A stretch of DNA of 64,000 nucleotides from Actinomyces mediterranea. Lineage in GTDB: Bacteria; Actinomycetota; Actinomycetes; Actinomycetales; Actinomycetaceae. Within the stretch, counting starts at the first letter, position 1, and every line of letters begins with the position of its first letter. The notes under the pieces are model-generated. The model ran no database searches, was not told where the DNA came from, and saw only the letters and a program-made list of their open reading frames with translations. The stretch is from positions 496,001 through 560,000 of the forward strand of contig NZ_FTPB01000004.1 in assembly GCF_900155595.1 (NCBI RefSeq). The letters run 5' to 3'. The position numbers were made by a program, and so were the translations under genes. This document shows positions 8,831-18,130 of the stretch, piece after piece.

Positions 8831-9253
8831 TCAGACGTTGAATCCGATGGCGCGGAGTTGCTCGCGTCCATCGGGGGTGATCCTGTCGGGTCCCCACGGC
8901 GGCATCCACACCCAGTTGATCGTCACTTCGTCCGTCACGGTCGCCAGGACCATCTGCGCTTGGCGTTCGATGACATCGGTCAGCGGGCATGCGGCGGATG
9001 TCAGGGTCATATCGAGCAGCACGGAATCGTCGTCATTGATGACGATCCCGTAGAGGAGCCCGAGGTCGACGATATTGATGCCGAGCTCGGGATCGATGAC
9101 GTCCTTGAGAGCCTCGAGGACATCGTCTCCGTTGAGGGAGCCATTCTCCACAATGTCGGTGCCGTCGACGGTGCGACTGGTCGCGCGGGTCGTCTCCTCG
9201 ACCGGGACGAATCGTTGTTCGACCGGGTCGGATTGTGCCATCGGATTACTCAT
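8831..9253 (-). CDS. sufT: SufT/DUF59 (MIP18-like) iron-sulfur assembly factor
   Basis: 140 residues from the ATG at 9251-9253, which is preceded by GGAG at a spacing of six and lies inside the end of sufU (8-base overlap). A longer upstream frame exists but is the antisense of nothing conserved and has no ribosome site. After a flexible N-terminus of about 40 residues comes the DUF59 core: LNGDDVLEALKDVIDPELGI, NIVDLGLLYGI, LTSAACPLTDVI with the conserved Cys, and WVWMPPWGPDRI. Members help deliver Fe-S clusters to targets. It closes the suf cluster. Confidence 0.9.
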   Translation of the reverse strand: MSNPMAQSDPVEQRFVPVEETTRATSRTVDGTDIVENGSLNGDDVLEALKDVIDPELGINIVDLGLLYGIVINDDDSVLLDMTLTSAACPLTDVIERQAQMVLATVTDEVTINWVWMPPWGPDRITPDGREQLRAIGFNV

Positions 9254-9716
9254 GAGTGTCTCCTGCAATATCCGTTCCGAGTTGGGCAAGCGCATCACGC
9301 AGGGCGTACCAGCCCAGAAGCGCGCACTTGACGCGGTTCGCGAACTGCGAAGTCCCCTCGAGTGCTGCAGCGTCTGCGAGAAGGTCGAGGACATCGTCTC
9401 CGACCCCCTGGTTTCGCGAGTGCATCATTTCTTCCATCGCCGCATACATCGCTGTGATCTCGTCGATGCTCGCCGATTCGACGAGATCGGTGAGCATCGA
9501 CAGGGATGCCTGCGAGATGGAGCATCCGTCGCCATCCCACACGATGCGCTCGAGAACGCCGTCGGGGGTCAAGCACACGCCGAGAGTGACTTCGTCACCG
9601 CATGTGGGATTGACCTGATGCGATGAAGCGTCGACTCCATCAACGGCTCCGCTGCCGTGGCGGGCGCGCGCATGATCGAGGATCACTTGCTGATACAACT
9701 GGTCCAGGCTCGACAT
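9246..9716 (-). CDS. sufU: SufU, zinc-dependent sulfur-transfer partner of SufS
   Basis: About 156 residues. The ATG at 9714-9716 has AAAGGA five bases upstream and overlaps the sufS stop; an adjacent GTG would add one residue. The three zinc/sulfur ligands typical of SufU are present as NPTCGDEV (C41 region), GDGCSISQAS and RVKCALLGW, together with the Asp of the CGD motif. The N-terminal LDQLYQQVILDHARARHGSG matches the family. In Gram-positive Suf systems SufU accepts the persulfide from SufS by zinc-ligand exchange and passes it to SufBCD. The C-terminus overlaps sufT. Confidence 0.93.
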   Translation of the reverse strand: MSSLDQLYQQVILDHARARHGSGAVDGVDASSHQVNPTCGDEVTLGVCLTPDGVLERIVWDGDGCSISQASLSMLTDLVESASIDEITAMYAAMEEMMHSRNQGVGDDVLDLLADAAALEGTSQFANRVKCALLGWYALRDALAQLGTDIAGDTHE

Positions 9717-11014
9717 CACAATCCTTTGAAGTAGTGGCGGACACGATCCAGCGACAGGATGAGGCGCTCGATCTCCTCGGGCGATGTCATCGGTGAGATG
9801 CTCGCGCGAGCACTCGATTTCACGTTGAAGAAGGAGTGCAGGGGGATGGCGCAGTGGTGTCCGACTCTGATCGCAATATCATCAGCGTCGAGGACCTGTC
9901 CCACGTCGTGCGGATGAACCCCATCGACTGCGAATGCGACGACGCCGATGCGGTCTGCGCCAGTCACCGGTCCGAGGATGCGGACGCCGTCGAGTGAGGC
10001 GACCCCGTCGAGTAAGCGACGCGTGAGATCGCACTCCTGGGCGTGGATCCGATCCATCCCCAGGTCGCTGAGATACTCCAACGCGGCCGTCCATCCGACG
10101 ATCTGCGCGACAGGCTGAGAACCCGCTTCGAAGCGCTCCGGCGGCGGCATGTACGAGCTCTGCTCCATTGAGACGCCGGTGATCATGGAACCGCCGGTGA
10201 GGACGGGCGGCATCACTTCGAGGATACTGCGCCTGCCCCACAGGGCGCCCACCCCCGTCGGCCCGAGCATCTTGTGCGAGGACATGATCGCGAAATCGAC
10301 GCCGAGCTCGGAGACATTGATCGGCATGTGGGCACTCGACTGACAGGTATCGAGAAGCACCACGGCGCCAACGCCCCTAGCGGCGCGGACGATCTGTTCA
10401 ACGGGCGATACCGCGCCCGTCACATTCGACACGTGCGTGAAGGCGACGAGCCTCGTGGCGGGGGTGATAACGCCGAGAGTCTCGAGGTCGATGCACCCAT
10501 CGTCGGTCAGATCGAGCCAGGCGAGTTCAGCACCGGTCCTGGCGCACAGCTCCTGCCACGGCACGAGGTTGGCGTGGTGCTCCGCCCTCGTCACGACAAT
10601 ACGGTCGCCAGGGCCGATCCGCAGGGACTCGGCCTCGTGCCCTCCCCTGCCGACGCTGGCGTGCCCCATTGATAAGGCGACGAGGTTGATGGCCTCCGTT
10701 GCGTTCTTCGTCCAGACGATCTCGTCGGGACGTCCGCCGATGAAATCGGCGAGCGCTGCGCGACCGTCCTCGTAAACGGCAGTCGACTCGTCGGAAAGCA
10801 GATGCGTTCCCCGGTGCACTGCCGCATTCGAGTGACGGTAAAAGTCGGCCTCGGCCGCAATGACCCGATTCGGCTTCTGAGAGGTGGCCGACGCGTCGAG
10901 ATACGCGATCGGACCGCCTCCCCTGCCGATTCGATTGAGTATCGGGAAATCAGCGCGGATCCTGGTTAATTCGGGGGCGCTGAAGCCTTGGGATACCGAC
11001 TCCATGACGGTCAC
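9716..11014 (-). CDS. sufS: Cysteine desulfurase SufS
   Basis: A 432-residue class-V aminotransferase-fold, PLP-dependent enzyme that removes sulfur from L-cysteine. YLDASATSQKP at the N-terminus, VHRGTHLLS, VWTKNATEAIN and TRAEHHANLVPW are classic group-II desulfurase blocks. The PLP lysine is in MSSHKMLGPTGVG. The catalytic Cys is in VRVGHHC-type IRVGHHCAIPL, followed by ARASI. The GTG at 11012-11014 overlaps the sufC stop (GTGA); an ATG three codons later is the alternative. It is coupled at both ends to neighbours, so the desulfurase, scaffold ATPase and SufU are made together. Confidence 0.95.
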   Translation of the reverse strand: MTVMESVSQGFSAPELTRIRADFPILNRIGRGGGPIAYLDASATSQKPNRVIAAEADFYRHSNAAVHRGTHLLSDESTAVYEDGRAALADFIGGRPDEIVWTKNATEAINLVALSMGHASVGRGGHEAESLRIGPGDRIVVTRAEHHANLVPWQELCARTGAELAWLDLTDDGCIDLETLGVITPATRLVAFTHVSNVTGAVSPVEQIVRAARGVGAVVLLDTCQSSAHMPINVSELGVDFAIMSSHKMLGPTGVGALWGRRSILEVMPPVLTGGSMITGVSMEQSSYMPPPERFEAGSQPVAQIVGWTAALEYLSDLGMDRIHAQECDLTRRLLDGVASLDGVRILGPVTGADRIGVVAFAVDGVHPHDVGQVLDADDIAIRVGHHCAIPLHSFFNVKSSARASISPMTSPEEIERLILSLDRVRHYFKGL

Positions 11015-11763
11015 AGACCCAGGTACTTGTCGTAGCCCTCATCCTCGAGCTGGTCGGCAAGTTCGGGCCCGCCCTCGGCGGCGACGCAGCCGTCGACGAA
11101 CACGTGGACGTGGCTGGGCACGATGTAGCGCAGGATCCGCGTGTAGTGGGTGATCAGCATGACGCCGCAACCGGTGGCGTCATGAACCCGGTTCACGCCC
11201 TCGGAGACGATGCGCAGAGCATCGACGTCGAGCCCGGAGTCCGTTTCGTCGAGAACCGCAAAGGAGGGCTTGAGCAGCTCCATCTGAAGGATTTCGAGGC
11301 GCTTCTTCTCGCCGCCCGAGAAGCCCACATTGACGTCGCGCTCGGCGAAGTCGGGATCCATGCGCAGATCGTCGATCGACTGCTTGACGTCCTTGATCCA
11401 CTGCCGGATTTTCGGCGCCTCGCCGTCAATCGCGGTCTTCGCGGTGCGCAGGAAGTTGGACACGGACACGCCCGCGACCTCGACGGGGTACTGCATGGCA
11501 AGGAACAGGCCAGCCTTGGCGCGCTCGTCAACGCTCATCTCAGTGATGAGTTGGTCATCGAGCCAGGCCTCCCCCTGAGTGACCGTGTAGTCGGGGTGTC
11601 CGGCGAGCGCGTAGGCGAGGGTGGACTTGCCCGAGCCGTTGGGCCCCATGATCGCATGGATCTCACCGGAGTTGATCGTCAGATTCACTCCCTTGAGGAT
11701 CTCCTTGGGCCCGTCTGCGGTTTCCACGCTGACGCGCAGATCCTTGATGGTTAAAGTCGACAT
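11011..11763 (-). CDS. sufC: SufC, ATPase of the Fe-S assembly scaffold
   Basis: A 250-residue soluble ABC ATPase with Walker A GPNGSGKSTLAYAL (about residue 40), Q-loop LAMQYPVEVAGV (the YPVE form is typical of SufC), signature FSGGEKKRLEILQM, Walker B FAVLDETDSGLDVDA and switch His in LITHYTRIL. It binds SufB and SufD and drives their conformational change. ATG preceded by GAGGAGATAAAGA. It ends in a GTGA overlap with sufS. Confidence 0.96.
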   Translation of the reverse strand: MSTLTIKDLRVSVETADGPKEILKGVNLTINSGEIHAIMGPNGSGKSTLAYALAGHPDYTVTQGEAWLDDQLITEMSVDERAKAGLFLAMQYPVEVAGVSVSNFLRTAKTAIDGEAPKIRQWIKDVKQSIDDLRMDPDFAERDVNVGFSGGEKKRLEILQMELLKPSFAVLDETDSGLDVDALRIVSEGVNRVHDATGCGVMLITHYTRILRYIVPSHVHVFVDGCVAAEGGPELADQLEDEGYDKYLGL

Positions 11764-11821
11764 TCTTTATCTCCTCATCGGTGCGTTGCGGCGCACATGT
11801 GTCGATGCGCTGACGCGCGAA

Positions 11822-13000
11822 TCAGTTGTTTCGTGACGTGGATAATTCGGTTTCGACGGACTCCATGAGGTGTTCGTGCACCTCGGGGACCCCGATCTGG
11901 TTGATGAGTTCCGCGAAGAATCCGCGCACGACGAGGCGGCGCGCATCTGTTTCGCTGATGCCCCTGCTCATGAGATAAAACAGTTGCTCGTCATCGAACC
12001 GTCCCGTGGCGGATGCGTGTCCGGCTCCCTTGATCTCGCCGTTCTCGATCTCAAGGTTCGGCACGGAATCAGCGGTCGCGCCCTCGGTGAGCACAAGATT
12101 GCGATTGAGCTCGTAGGTATCCGTGTCATCCGCATTCTCACGGATGAGACAGTCCCCGATCCACACGGAATGGGCATCGGCTCCTTGCAGCGCCCCCTTG
12201 TAGGTGACGCGCGAGAAGCAGTGGGGCTGGGAATGGTCGACGAAGACGCGGTGCTCGAGATGCTGGCCGCCGTCCACGAAGTAGAGTCCGAGCATGTTGA
12301 GCTCACCCCCGGGTGCGCGAAAGTCCGTGTCGGAGCAGATGCGCACGAGGTCGCCGCCGAAAGTGACGACGATATGGGTGAGCCGAGTATCTTTGCCGAG
12401 GGCGAGGCGGTGGTTCGACGCGTGGAGCATCGTGTCATCCCATTCCTGGATGGATACGACCGTCACCGTGGAAGAGTCGCCGACATTGACCTCGACCGTC
12501 TGGTTAAGGGCCGCAGCGGCGCCCCCCTGGTGGGTGAGGATGATCGTCGCCTCCGCGAGCTCGCCGACCTCGATCGACAGGTGCTGGGGGCGCGTGCCGT
12601 CAACGGAGTCGATCGCCACACGAATCGGCTCGTCGAGGACAGCACCGCGCGGCACCTCGATTCGGGTAGCCCTGCTGAAGAGGTTCCATGCGACGACGGA
12701 GGTGCGATCGCCGGGAGCGAGGACGGTGCCCAGTCGATCGTCCTCGCGGTCGAGCGTCTCGACGAGGACGCCCGTCGGCGCCGCGACTGTCATCGGAGCA
12801 TCGCCCTCGTCATAGTTCTCGACCCCGAAGAGCCGTTCAATGCGGCGCATCGGCGTGAATCGCCAATCCTCTTCGCGCCCGCGCGGGGTGGGGATGTCAT
12901 CGAGGGAGAACGAGGCCGGGCGGTCGCCCCGCGATGAGTGGGCACCAGGGGCGCCCGCCCCGTGGGAGTGCCCTATGGCACGTGTGTTGTCAGTCGTCAT
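11822..13000 (-). CDS. sufD: SufD, Fe-S assembly scaffold subunit
   Basis: 392 residues from the ATG at 12998-13000, two bases past the sufB stop; the frame is open upstream only because it runs through the end of sufB. The N-terminus has REEDWRFTPMRRIERLF, followed by a long right-handed beta-helix region. The C-terminal family block GAGHASATGRFDDEQLFYLMSRG ends with the typical ETDARRLVVRGFFAELI. The conserved His equivalent to the SufBD cluster-binding His is in KGAGHAS. It forms SufB1C2D1 with its neighbours. Confidence 0.94.
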   Translation of the reverse strand: MTTDNTRAIGHSHGAGAPGAHSSRGDRPASFSLDDIPTPRGREEDWRFTPMRRIERLFGVENYDEGDAPMTVAAPTGVLVETLDREDDRLGTVLAPGDRTSVVAWNLFSRATRIEVPRGAVLDEPIRVAIDSVDGTRPQHLSIEVGELAEATIILTHQGGAAAALNQTVEVNVGDSSTVTVVSIQEWDDTMLHASNHRLALGKDTRLTHIVVTFGGDLVRICSDTDFRAPGGELNMLGLYFVDGGQHLEHRVFVDHSQPHCFSRVTYKGALQGADAHSVWIGDCLIRENADDTDTYELNRNLVLTEGATADSVPNLEIENGEIKGAGHASATGRFDDEQLFYLMSRGISETDARRLVVRGFFAELINQIGVPEVHEHLMESVETELSTSRNN

Positions 13001-13001
13001 A

Positions 13002-14450
13002 TCAGCCGACGGATCCTTCCATCTGCAGTTCGATGAGGCGGTTGAGTTCGAGTGCATACTCCATGGGGAGTTCCTTCGCGATGGGCTCGACGAAGCCCCT
13101 CACGATCATCGCCATCGCCTCGTTCTCGTCGAGCCCGCGGCTCATGAGGTAGAACAGCTGATCGGCGGAAACCTTCGAGACCGTTGCCTCATGCCCCATT
13201 TCCACATCGTCCGTGCGCACGTCGACATAGGGGTAGGTATCGGTGCGCGAGATCTTGTCGACGAGGAGGGCGTCGCACAGCACATTCGATTTGGAGTGCC
13301 TGGCCCTGGCATTGACCTGCACGAGGCCGCGATACGATGTCCGGCCGCCTCCGCGAGACACCGACTTCGACACGATTGACGAGGAGGTGCGCGGAGCCAT
13401 GTGGACCATCTTCGCTCCCGTGTCCTGATGCTGGCCCGGGCCCGCGAAGCCGATGGACAGGGTTTCGCCGCGGGCGTGATCGCCCATGAGGAAGCAGGCG
13501 GGGTACTTCATGGTGATCGCCGCACCCATATTCCCGTCAACCCATTCCATGGTCCCGCCCTCGTCGACGATGGCGCGCTGGGTGACGAGGTTGAGCACAT
13601 TCGTCGACCAGTTCTGAATGGTCGTGTAGCGCACGCGCGCACCCTTCTTCACGAAGATCTCGATGACGCCAGAGTGCAACGAGTTCTCATCGTAGATCGG
13701 GGCTGTGCATCCCTCGACGTAGTGGACGTAGGAGTCCTCGTCGGCGATGATGAGCGTGCGCTCGAACTGGCCCAGAGCCGCCGTGTTGATGCGGAAGTAG
13801 GCCTGAAGGGGGATCGTCACGTGAACGCCCTTGGGGACGTAGACGAAGGAGCCGCCCGACCACGCCGCTGTGTTGAGGGCGGAGAACTTGTTGTCACCGG
13901 AGGGGACGGCCCTGCCGAAGTACTGCTGAAAGATCTCCGGGTATTCGCGCAGTCCCGTATCCGTGTCCAGGAAGATGACTCCCTGACGCTCGAGGTCCTC
14001 TTGGATCTGCTGGTAGACGACCTCGGATTCGTATTGCGCGGCAACGCCGCCGACGAGGCGTTTTTTCTCCGCTTCGGGAATACCGAGACGGTCGTAGGTG
14101 TTGCGTATCTCCTCGGGCAGATCCCTCCAGTCGTTCACCTGACGGTCGGTCGGGTTCACGTAGTACTTGAAGGCGTCGAAGTCGATGCCCGACAGGTCGG
14201 GGCCCCAGATCGGCATCGGCTTGCGATCGAACATCTCGAGCGCTTTGAGACGGCGTTCGAGCATCCATTCGGGCTCGTCCTTGTGAGCGGAGATGTCGCG
14301 CACGACGTCCTCGTTGATGCCGTAGACGGCATTCTTCGAATAGTCGTCGTTGTCGCGCCAGCCGTATTCATATGCGCCGATGGATTTGATGATCTCGTCA
14401 TCGGTCATCGGACGGTCATCGAGGTCAGCGACCTGCGGTGACTGGGTCAT
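13002..14450 (-). CDS. sufB: SufB, Fe-S assembly scaffold subunit
   Basis: 482 residues, the usual SufB length. Recognisable blocks include ISAHKDEPEWMLERRLKALE, the ladder with FVYVPKGVHVTIPLQAYFRIN and HYVEGCTAPIY carrying the conserved Cys, MEWVDGNMGAAITMKYP, and the C-terminal MGHEATVSKVSADQLFYLMS. SufB is where the nascent cluster is built. The ATG at 14448 is 35 bases behind the sufR stop, so transcription is probably continuous from sufR, and SufR controls its own operon. Confidence 0.96.
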   Translation of the reverse strand: MTQSPQVADLDDRPMTDDEIIKSIGAYEYGWRDNDDYSKNAVYGINEDVVRDISAHKDEPEWMLERRLKALEMFDRKPMPIWGPDLSGIDFDAFKYYVNPTDRQVNDWRDLPEEIRNTYDRLGIPEAEKKRLVGGVAAQYESEVVYQQIQEDLERQGVIFLDTDTGLREYPEIFQQYFGRAVPSGDNKFSALNTAAWSGGSFVYVPKGVHVTIPLQAYFRINTAALGQFERTLIIADEDSYVHYVEGCTAPIYDENSLHSGVIEIFVKKGARVRYTTIQNWSTNVLNLVTQRAIVDEGGTMEWVDGNMGAAITMKYPACFLMGDHARGETLSIGFAGPGQHQDTGAKMVHMAPRTSSSIVSKSVSRGGGRTSYRGLVQVNARARHSKSNVLCDALLVDKISRTDTYPYVDVRTDDVEMGHEATVSKVSADQLFYLMSRGLDENEAMAMIVRGFVEPIAKELPMEYALELNRLIELQMEGSVG

Positions 14451-14485
14451 AGTGTGTCAACCTCTCAATTTATTGAAAACGCATG

Positions 14486-15181
14486 CTACTTGCGCAGCGC
14501 TGCTCGTACCCCGGGCCGGATCACCGGCATCCCCACTGGGATATGCGTGGTACACACGTGTTCTCCACCGGCAAGTGTGGCAAGACGCTGGACGTGAACG
14601 TCGAGGAGTCTCGAAAAGGCCTGTGTCTCGGCGTCGCACAACTGCGGAAAATCCCCGGCGACGTGTTGGATCGGACAGTGGCCCTGGCACAGTTGGATGG
14701 CGATGATGCCTCCGCCGATTTCGCGCACAGTCGCCGCATACCCGTCCTGGGTGAGCGCATCGGCGAGAGCCTGAGCCCTCACCCGCGGATCCGAGCCCGC
14801 AGCTCTCACGATGGGGGCGTAACGTCTTTCGATTTCACGTGAGCGCGCAGCAGCGAAGGAGTCGATGGCCTCTCCCCCGCCGACTTGACCGAGATACCCG
14901 AGGGCTTTGACGGCGAGGTCGGAGTATCCATCGGCGAGCTTCGAGTGCGCCCTCTGCGTTGCGACGTAGTGCCGGGCAGGTCTGCCGCGCCCCCTCTTGC
15001 CAACGAGGCCGGGCTCGTGTTCGACGATCTCGTGGGAGTCGATGAGAATCGTGATGTGCCGACGAACGGCGGCGGTCGTCAAACCGAGGATCTTCGCAAT
15101 GACTGAAGCGGTTACCGGACCCTTCTCAACGATGAGATCGAGGACCTGTTCACGCGTGCACGGCTCTTGTTGCTCCGCCAC
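14486..15181 (-). CDS. sufR: SufR, iron-sulfur-sensing transcriptional repressor
   Basis: About 231 residues from a GTG at 15179-15181 with GGAGGA four bases upstream; another in-frame GTG lies 11 codons earlier. The N-terminal winged helix is CTREQVLDLIVEKGPVTASV followed by AKILGLTTAAVRRHITILID. The C-terminal sensor carries the SufR cysteine pattern in QLCQGHCPIQH, PQLCDAET and EHVCTTH, which holds the regulatory cluster. By analogy with mycobacterial SufR it represses the downstream suf operon when its cluster is intact and releases it under iron or oxidative stress. The spacer upstream (15182-15287) probably holds promoter and operator, but I see no clear consensus. Confidence 0.9.
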   Translation of the reverse strand: MAEQQEPCTREQVLDLIVEKGPVTASVIAKILGLTTAAVRRHITILIDSHEIVEHEPGLVGKRGRGRPARHYVATQRAHSKLADGYSDLAVKALGYLGQVGGGEAIDSFAAARSREIERRYAPIVRAAGSDPRVRAQALADALTQDGYAATVREIGGGIIAIQLCQGHCPIQHVAGDFPQLCDAETQAFSRLLDVHVQRLATLAGGEHVCTTHIPVGMPVIRPGVRAALRK

Positions 15182-15287
15182 TGCTCCTCCGTTCTCCTCG
15201 CAGTCACCCAACACACCAGAGTCTACGTCCTTTTTCGCTCAACCACCTTCACGAAATTCAATTGGTGTTCGAAGTCCCACATCGTGA

Positions 15288-15938
15288 TCAGCGGAGCCAT
15301 GAGGCGTCGACTGCGCGCAGCCCCTCCCAGCCTTTCGCGCGGGCCGCGTGGGCCGCGAGGATACCAGTGACGGCTGAGGGATTGTGAAGTCGGCCATCGA
15401 GAATCATAGCGACGGCCTCGTCGAGTCCAACCCAGGCACAGACCATATCCGCCTCTTCCTCGAGACGCTCGAAGGAGACCCCCGCTTCTACGAGATCGCG
15501 GGCGAGGAAGATCCTCAGTGATTCGGTCGTTCCCCCCGGTGAGCAGAAGAAATCGACGAGCAGGTCCCACCTGTGGGCAACCAGGTCGGCCTCTTCGGCG
15601 AGTTCCCTGATTGCGGCGTCTCGGGGGTCTTCACCGTCGATGTCAAGCAGGCCCGCGGGGATCTCCCACAGTTCTGCGCTAACCGGATGACGGTATTGGC
15701 GCAGGAGGAGGATCTCTTCACTACCTGCTTGGCCACGCATGACAACGACGGCGACCGCACCCGGATGTGATGTGTATTGGCGCACGACCGGTTCGCAGCC
15801 GTCGACGACGCGGACGAGATCCTCCTCGAGGCCCATGACTCGCCCCTGCCAGAGGTGGCGGTGCTCGACAAGTTCGCGCTCAGCCTTGCGGTCGGCCAGG
15901 CAGCGCCGTTCATCAGCGGGTACTTCGGTCAGACTCAT
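15288..15938 (-). CDS. NUDIX hydrolase, probable ADP-ribose pyrophosphatase
   Basis: 216 residues. The NUDIX box GLLDIDGEDPRDAAIRELAEEADL fits G-x5-E-x7-RE-U-x-EE-x-x-U, the penultimate Gly being Asp. Upstream ILLLRQYRHPVSAELWEIPAG is the typical ADP-ribose pyrophosphatase signature, and FFCSPGGTTESLRIFLARDL the downstream ligand loop. It corresponds in position to Rv1700 in the mycobacterial order recN-steA-mctB-pyrG-NUDIX, but pyrG is not here. Role: breaks ADP-ribose to AMP and ribose-5-phosphate. Gap of 79 bases to mctB/steB. Confidence 0.88.
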   Translation of the reverse strand: MSLTEVPADERRCLADRKAERELVEHRHLWQGRVMGLEEDLVRVVDGCEPVVRQYTSHPGAVAVVVMRGQAGSEEILLLRQYRHPVSAELWEIPAGLLDIDGEDPRDAAIRELAEEADLVAHRWDLLVDFFCSPGGTTESLRIFLARDLVEAGVSFERLEEEADMVCAWVGLDEAVAMILDGRLHNPSAVTGILAAHAARAKGWEGLRAVDASWLR

Positions 15939-16017
15939 GATCCATCATCCTTCAGGTTATGGGACGTCGTCGCGGCGACGATGAATGGTCCGGCGGGCGC
16001 AGCCCTTCGACCAGGGG

Positions 16018-16932
16018 TCAGGAAGGATCCGCCAATACGGAGTCCGCTCCCCCGCCGACGCCGTAGGCGCGTTCCACGCTCGACGCATCCGGCAGCGCCC
16101 GAGCGACATTAAGTGCGCCCAGCGTCGTTCCGGGACTGTCAACAGTGGTCACTGCGACGTGGGAGGAGCGGATGACGCTCGCCATGGAACCGTCTTGAGA
16201 GGCGTCGGCGAGAATGACCCCGGCGCGCGGGGCGGATGTGATGGCGCGCGCCAAGCCCAACCACGCCTCATTCGCTGTCAGGCGGGTATCCGATTGCGCG
16301 CCGTTGGCTCCGCTCGATGCTTGGCCACTGCGGGCTCCGATGACGACGATCGCCTGCGTCGCCCCGGCGGGATCCTCATCGATCGTCATAATCGGAGTGG
16401 ATTCGTCGGTGAGAATCTCTTTGACGAGGTCGGCCTGCGAACCCGTCGTCGTCAACACCTCGACAATGGCGTAGCCGATGACCGCGTCATCCGTCGCATC
16501 GGTCGGCAGCTGACTCATGTGGGTCGCAAGCGGAGTCGCAAGTGTCTGCCTGTACTGGGACATGGACATCATCTCCCAGTTGTCGGTCAATGACGCGGAG
16601 CCCACGAGCGTCGCATCTGCAAGGGTCAGCATGTCCCTCACGGCCTTCACATCGTCGGCGGAAACGCCCGGAAGCGCAATGGTCGTTACGGCGACTCCGG
16701 AGAGCGTCCCCGGAAGGACCGACTGTGCGAGGGCCCTCAGGCCCGCTGCCTCAACGTCGGCAGCCTTACGGACGTCAGTGAGGTCCTGTGCGGACACGGT
16801 CGCAGAAGGAGTCTGGGGCGCCAATGACGAGGCAAGCCTCGTCTGCAGGGGGCCCGCTCCGAGCACCACGCCGATGGCGAGCGCCGCAAAAACTGCGATG
16901 AGGGAGACGAGGTGGTAGCGGAAGTTCATCAT
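16018..16932 (-). CDS. mctB: MctB/SteB-family envelope protein (annotated as copper transporter MctB)
   Basis: 304 residues. It starts MMNFRYHLVSLIAVFAALAI, with one N-terminal membrane helix (about 7-27) whose end GVVLGAGPLQ is highly characteristic of the family. A coiled-coil-like segment (about 40-75) and an Ala/Ser/Thr-rich extracytoplasmic domain follow, ending in EDPAGATQAIVVIGARSG-type and AYGVGGGADSVLADPS sequence. In Mycobacterium MctB was linked to copper, and in Corynebacterium the homologue SteB works with SteA in cell separation. The steA neighbour 13 bases upstream supports the latter. I see no obvious metal motif. Confidence 0.85.
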   Translation of the reverse strand: MMNFRYHLVSLIAVFAALAIGVVLGAGPLQTRLASSLAPQTPSATVSAQDLTDVRKAADVEAAGLRALAQSVLPGTLSGVAVTTIALPGVSADDVKAVRDMLTLADATLVGSASLTDNWEMMSMSQYRQTLATPLATHMSQLPTDATDDAVIGYAIVEVLTTTGSQADLVKEILTDESTPIMTIDEDPAGATQAIVVIGARSGQASSGANGAQSDTRLTANEAWLGLARAITSAPRAGVILADASQDGSMASVIRSSHVAVTTVDSPGTTLGALNVARALPDASSVERAYGVGGGADSVLADPS

Positions 16933-16945
16933 GTGCAGTGTCTCC

Positions 16946-18130
16946 TTATGCAGATTCGGATTCAGCGACGGACGGATCGGTGACGAGGCCGACGACCCAC
17001 GATCCCCATGACGACAGCAGGTCGTTGCCCCACGGCGTCGCCCACAGCCCCGCGATCATCGAACAGACGACGACGAGCGCGAAGAGGATCATCCACAGGG
17101 AGGAGATTCGCGGGCGATGCGTCGACCAGACGGCGGGCGCCGCAATGAGCCTCTCCCCCGCAACGAGCCGGGAGAAGAATGACGGCGACATCGAGGAGCG
17201 TCCCCTGTCGACGAATTCATTGAGTCCCTCACGAGCACCGACGGTGACGATCGCTGTGGCGTCGGAATGGGTCGCGACGACGATCGCGGCGTCCTGGGCG
17301 GTTCCGCTCATCTCAATGACTTCGCAGCCGAGGCCCATCCGATCGAGGCGCTCTTTTCCGGGGGCAATGCCGTCGTGGCCCTGGCACACGACTCGCTGTT
17401 TCGCGCGCCGCAGCACCGACTCGCTCATCTGGTCCATATCACCGACGACGAGGGCGGGCGTGAGTCTCGCCTTCAATGCGATATCCGCCCCGCCGTCGAC
17501 GCCGATGATGACGGGTGCCGCATCATTGATCCACGATCGCAGGCGTTTGATCTGATCGCGCGAGGCATTGTCGTCGAGGACGAGGAGAGCCGTCTTATTC
17601 GCGAGGAGGCGCTCGAATGACGGGGCTCCAACGCCGTCGAGGACGAGGGGTCCGTCCTGGGCGAGGTAGTCGTCAATGGAGGCGGCGAACGAGCCGATTC
17701 GGGTGGATATCGCCCGGCGCTCCTCTTCCTCACTCCTGTCGAGGTCTGTGAGGGCGAGCCTGTGGCCTTGTGCGGCCACGATGCCGTCCCGGCTCACCGA
17801 GTCGGCGTCGATGGTGACGTCATCTCCCTCGCGGAGCGACATGATGTCCTGTCCGAGATCGTCGATAACGGCGATCCCCGCTTCGAGGAGGAGCTTCGGG
17901 CCGAGCGCGCGATGCCGTCCTGTCGTTGACGGCTGCGCGTTGAGCACAGCGAGGGGATGCTTCGCGGCGAGCGCGTGAGCATCGTGGCGGTTGAGATCCG
18001 CTTCGTCGATGACGGCGATCTCGCCCTCTTCGAGTCGGGTCGTCAGATGCCGCAGGCGCCCGTCGACGCGGATCCGCCCTGTCAGGGGCATCGTACCGGC
18101 CTCGTGTCGTGTGCTGGTGTCGTCACTCAT
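16946..18130 (-). CDS. steA: SteA, cytokinetic-ring/septation protein
   Basis: 394 residues. The N-terminal part GRIRVDGRLRHLTTRLEEGE, the central thiamin-pyrophosphokinase-like block APVIIGVDGGADIALKARLT followed by PALVVGDMDQMSE, and two C-terminal membrane helices (LWMILFALVVVCSMIAGLWA and LLSSWGSWVVGLVT) match actinobacterial SteA. ATG overlaps the recN stop. In Corynebacterium glutamicum SteA localises to the division septum with SteB and helps daughter-cell separation. The block resembles thiamin pyrophosphokinase, but catalytic function is unproven. Confidence 0.9.
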   Translation of the reverse strand: MSDDTSTRHEAGTMPLTGRIRVDGRLRHLTTRLEEGEIAVIDEADLNRHDAHALAAKHPLAVLNAQPSTTGRHRALGPKLLLEAGIAVIDDLGQDIMSLREGDDVTIDADSVSRDGIVAAQGHRLALTDLDRSEEEERRAISTRIGSFAASIDDYLAQDGPLVLDGVGAPSFERLLANKTALLVLDDNASRDQIKRLRSWINDAAPVIIGVDGGADIALKARLTPALVVGDMDQMSESVLRRAKQRVVCQGHDGIAPGKERLDRMGLGCEVIEMSGTAQDAAIVVATHSDATAIVTVGAREGLNEFVDRGRSSMSPSFFSRLVAGERLIAAPAVWSTHRPRISSLWMILFALVVVCSMIAGLWATPWGNDLLSSWGSWVVGLVTDPSVAESESA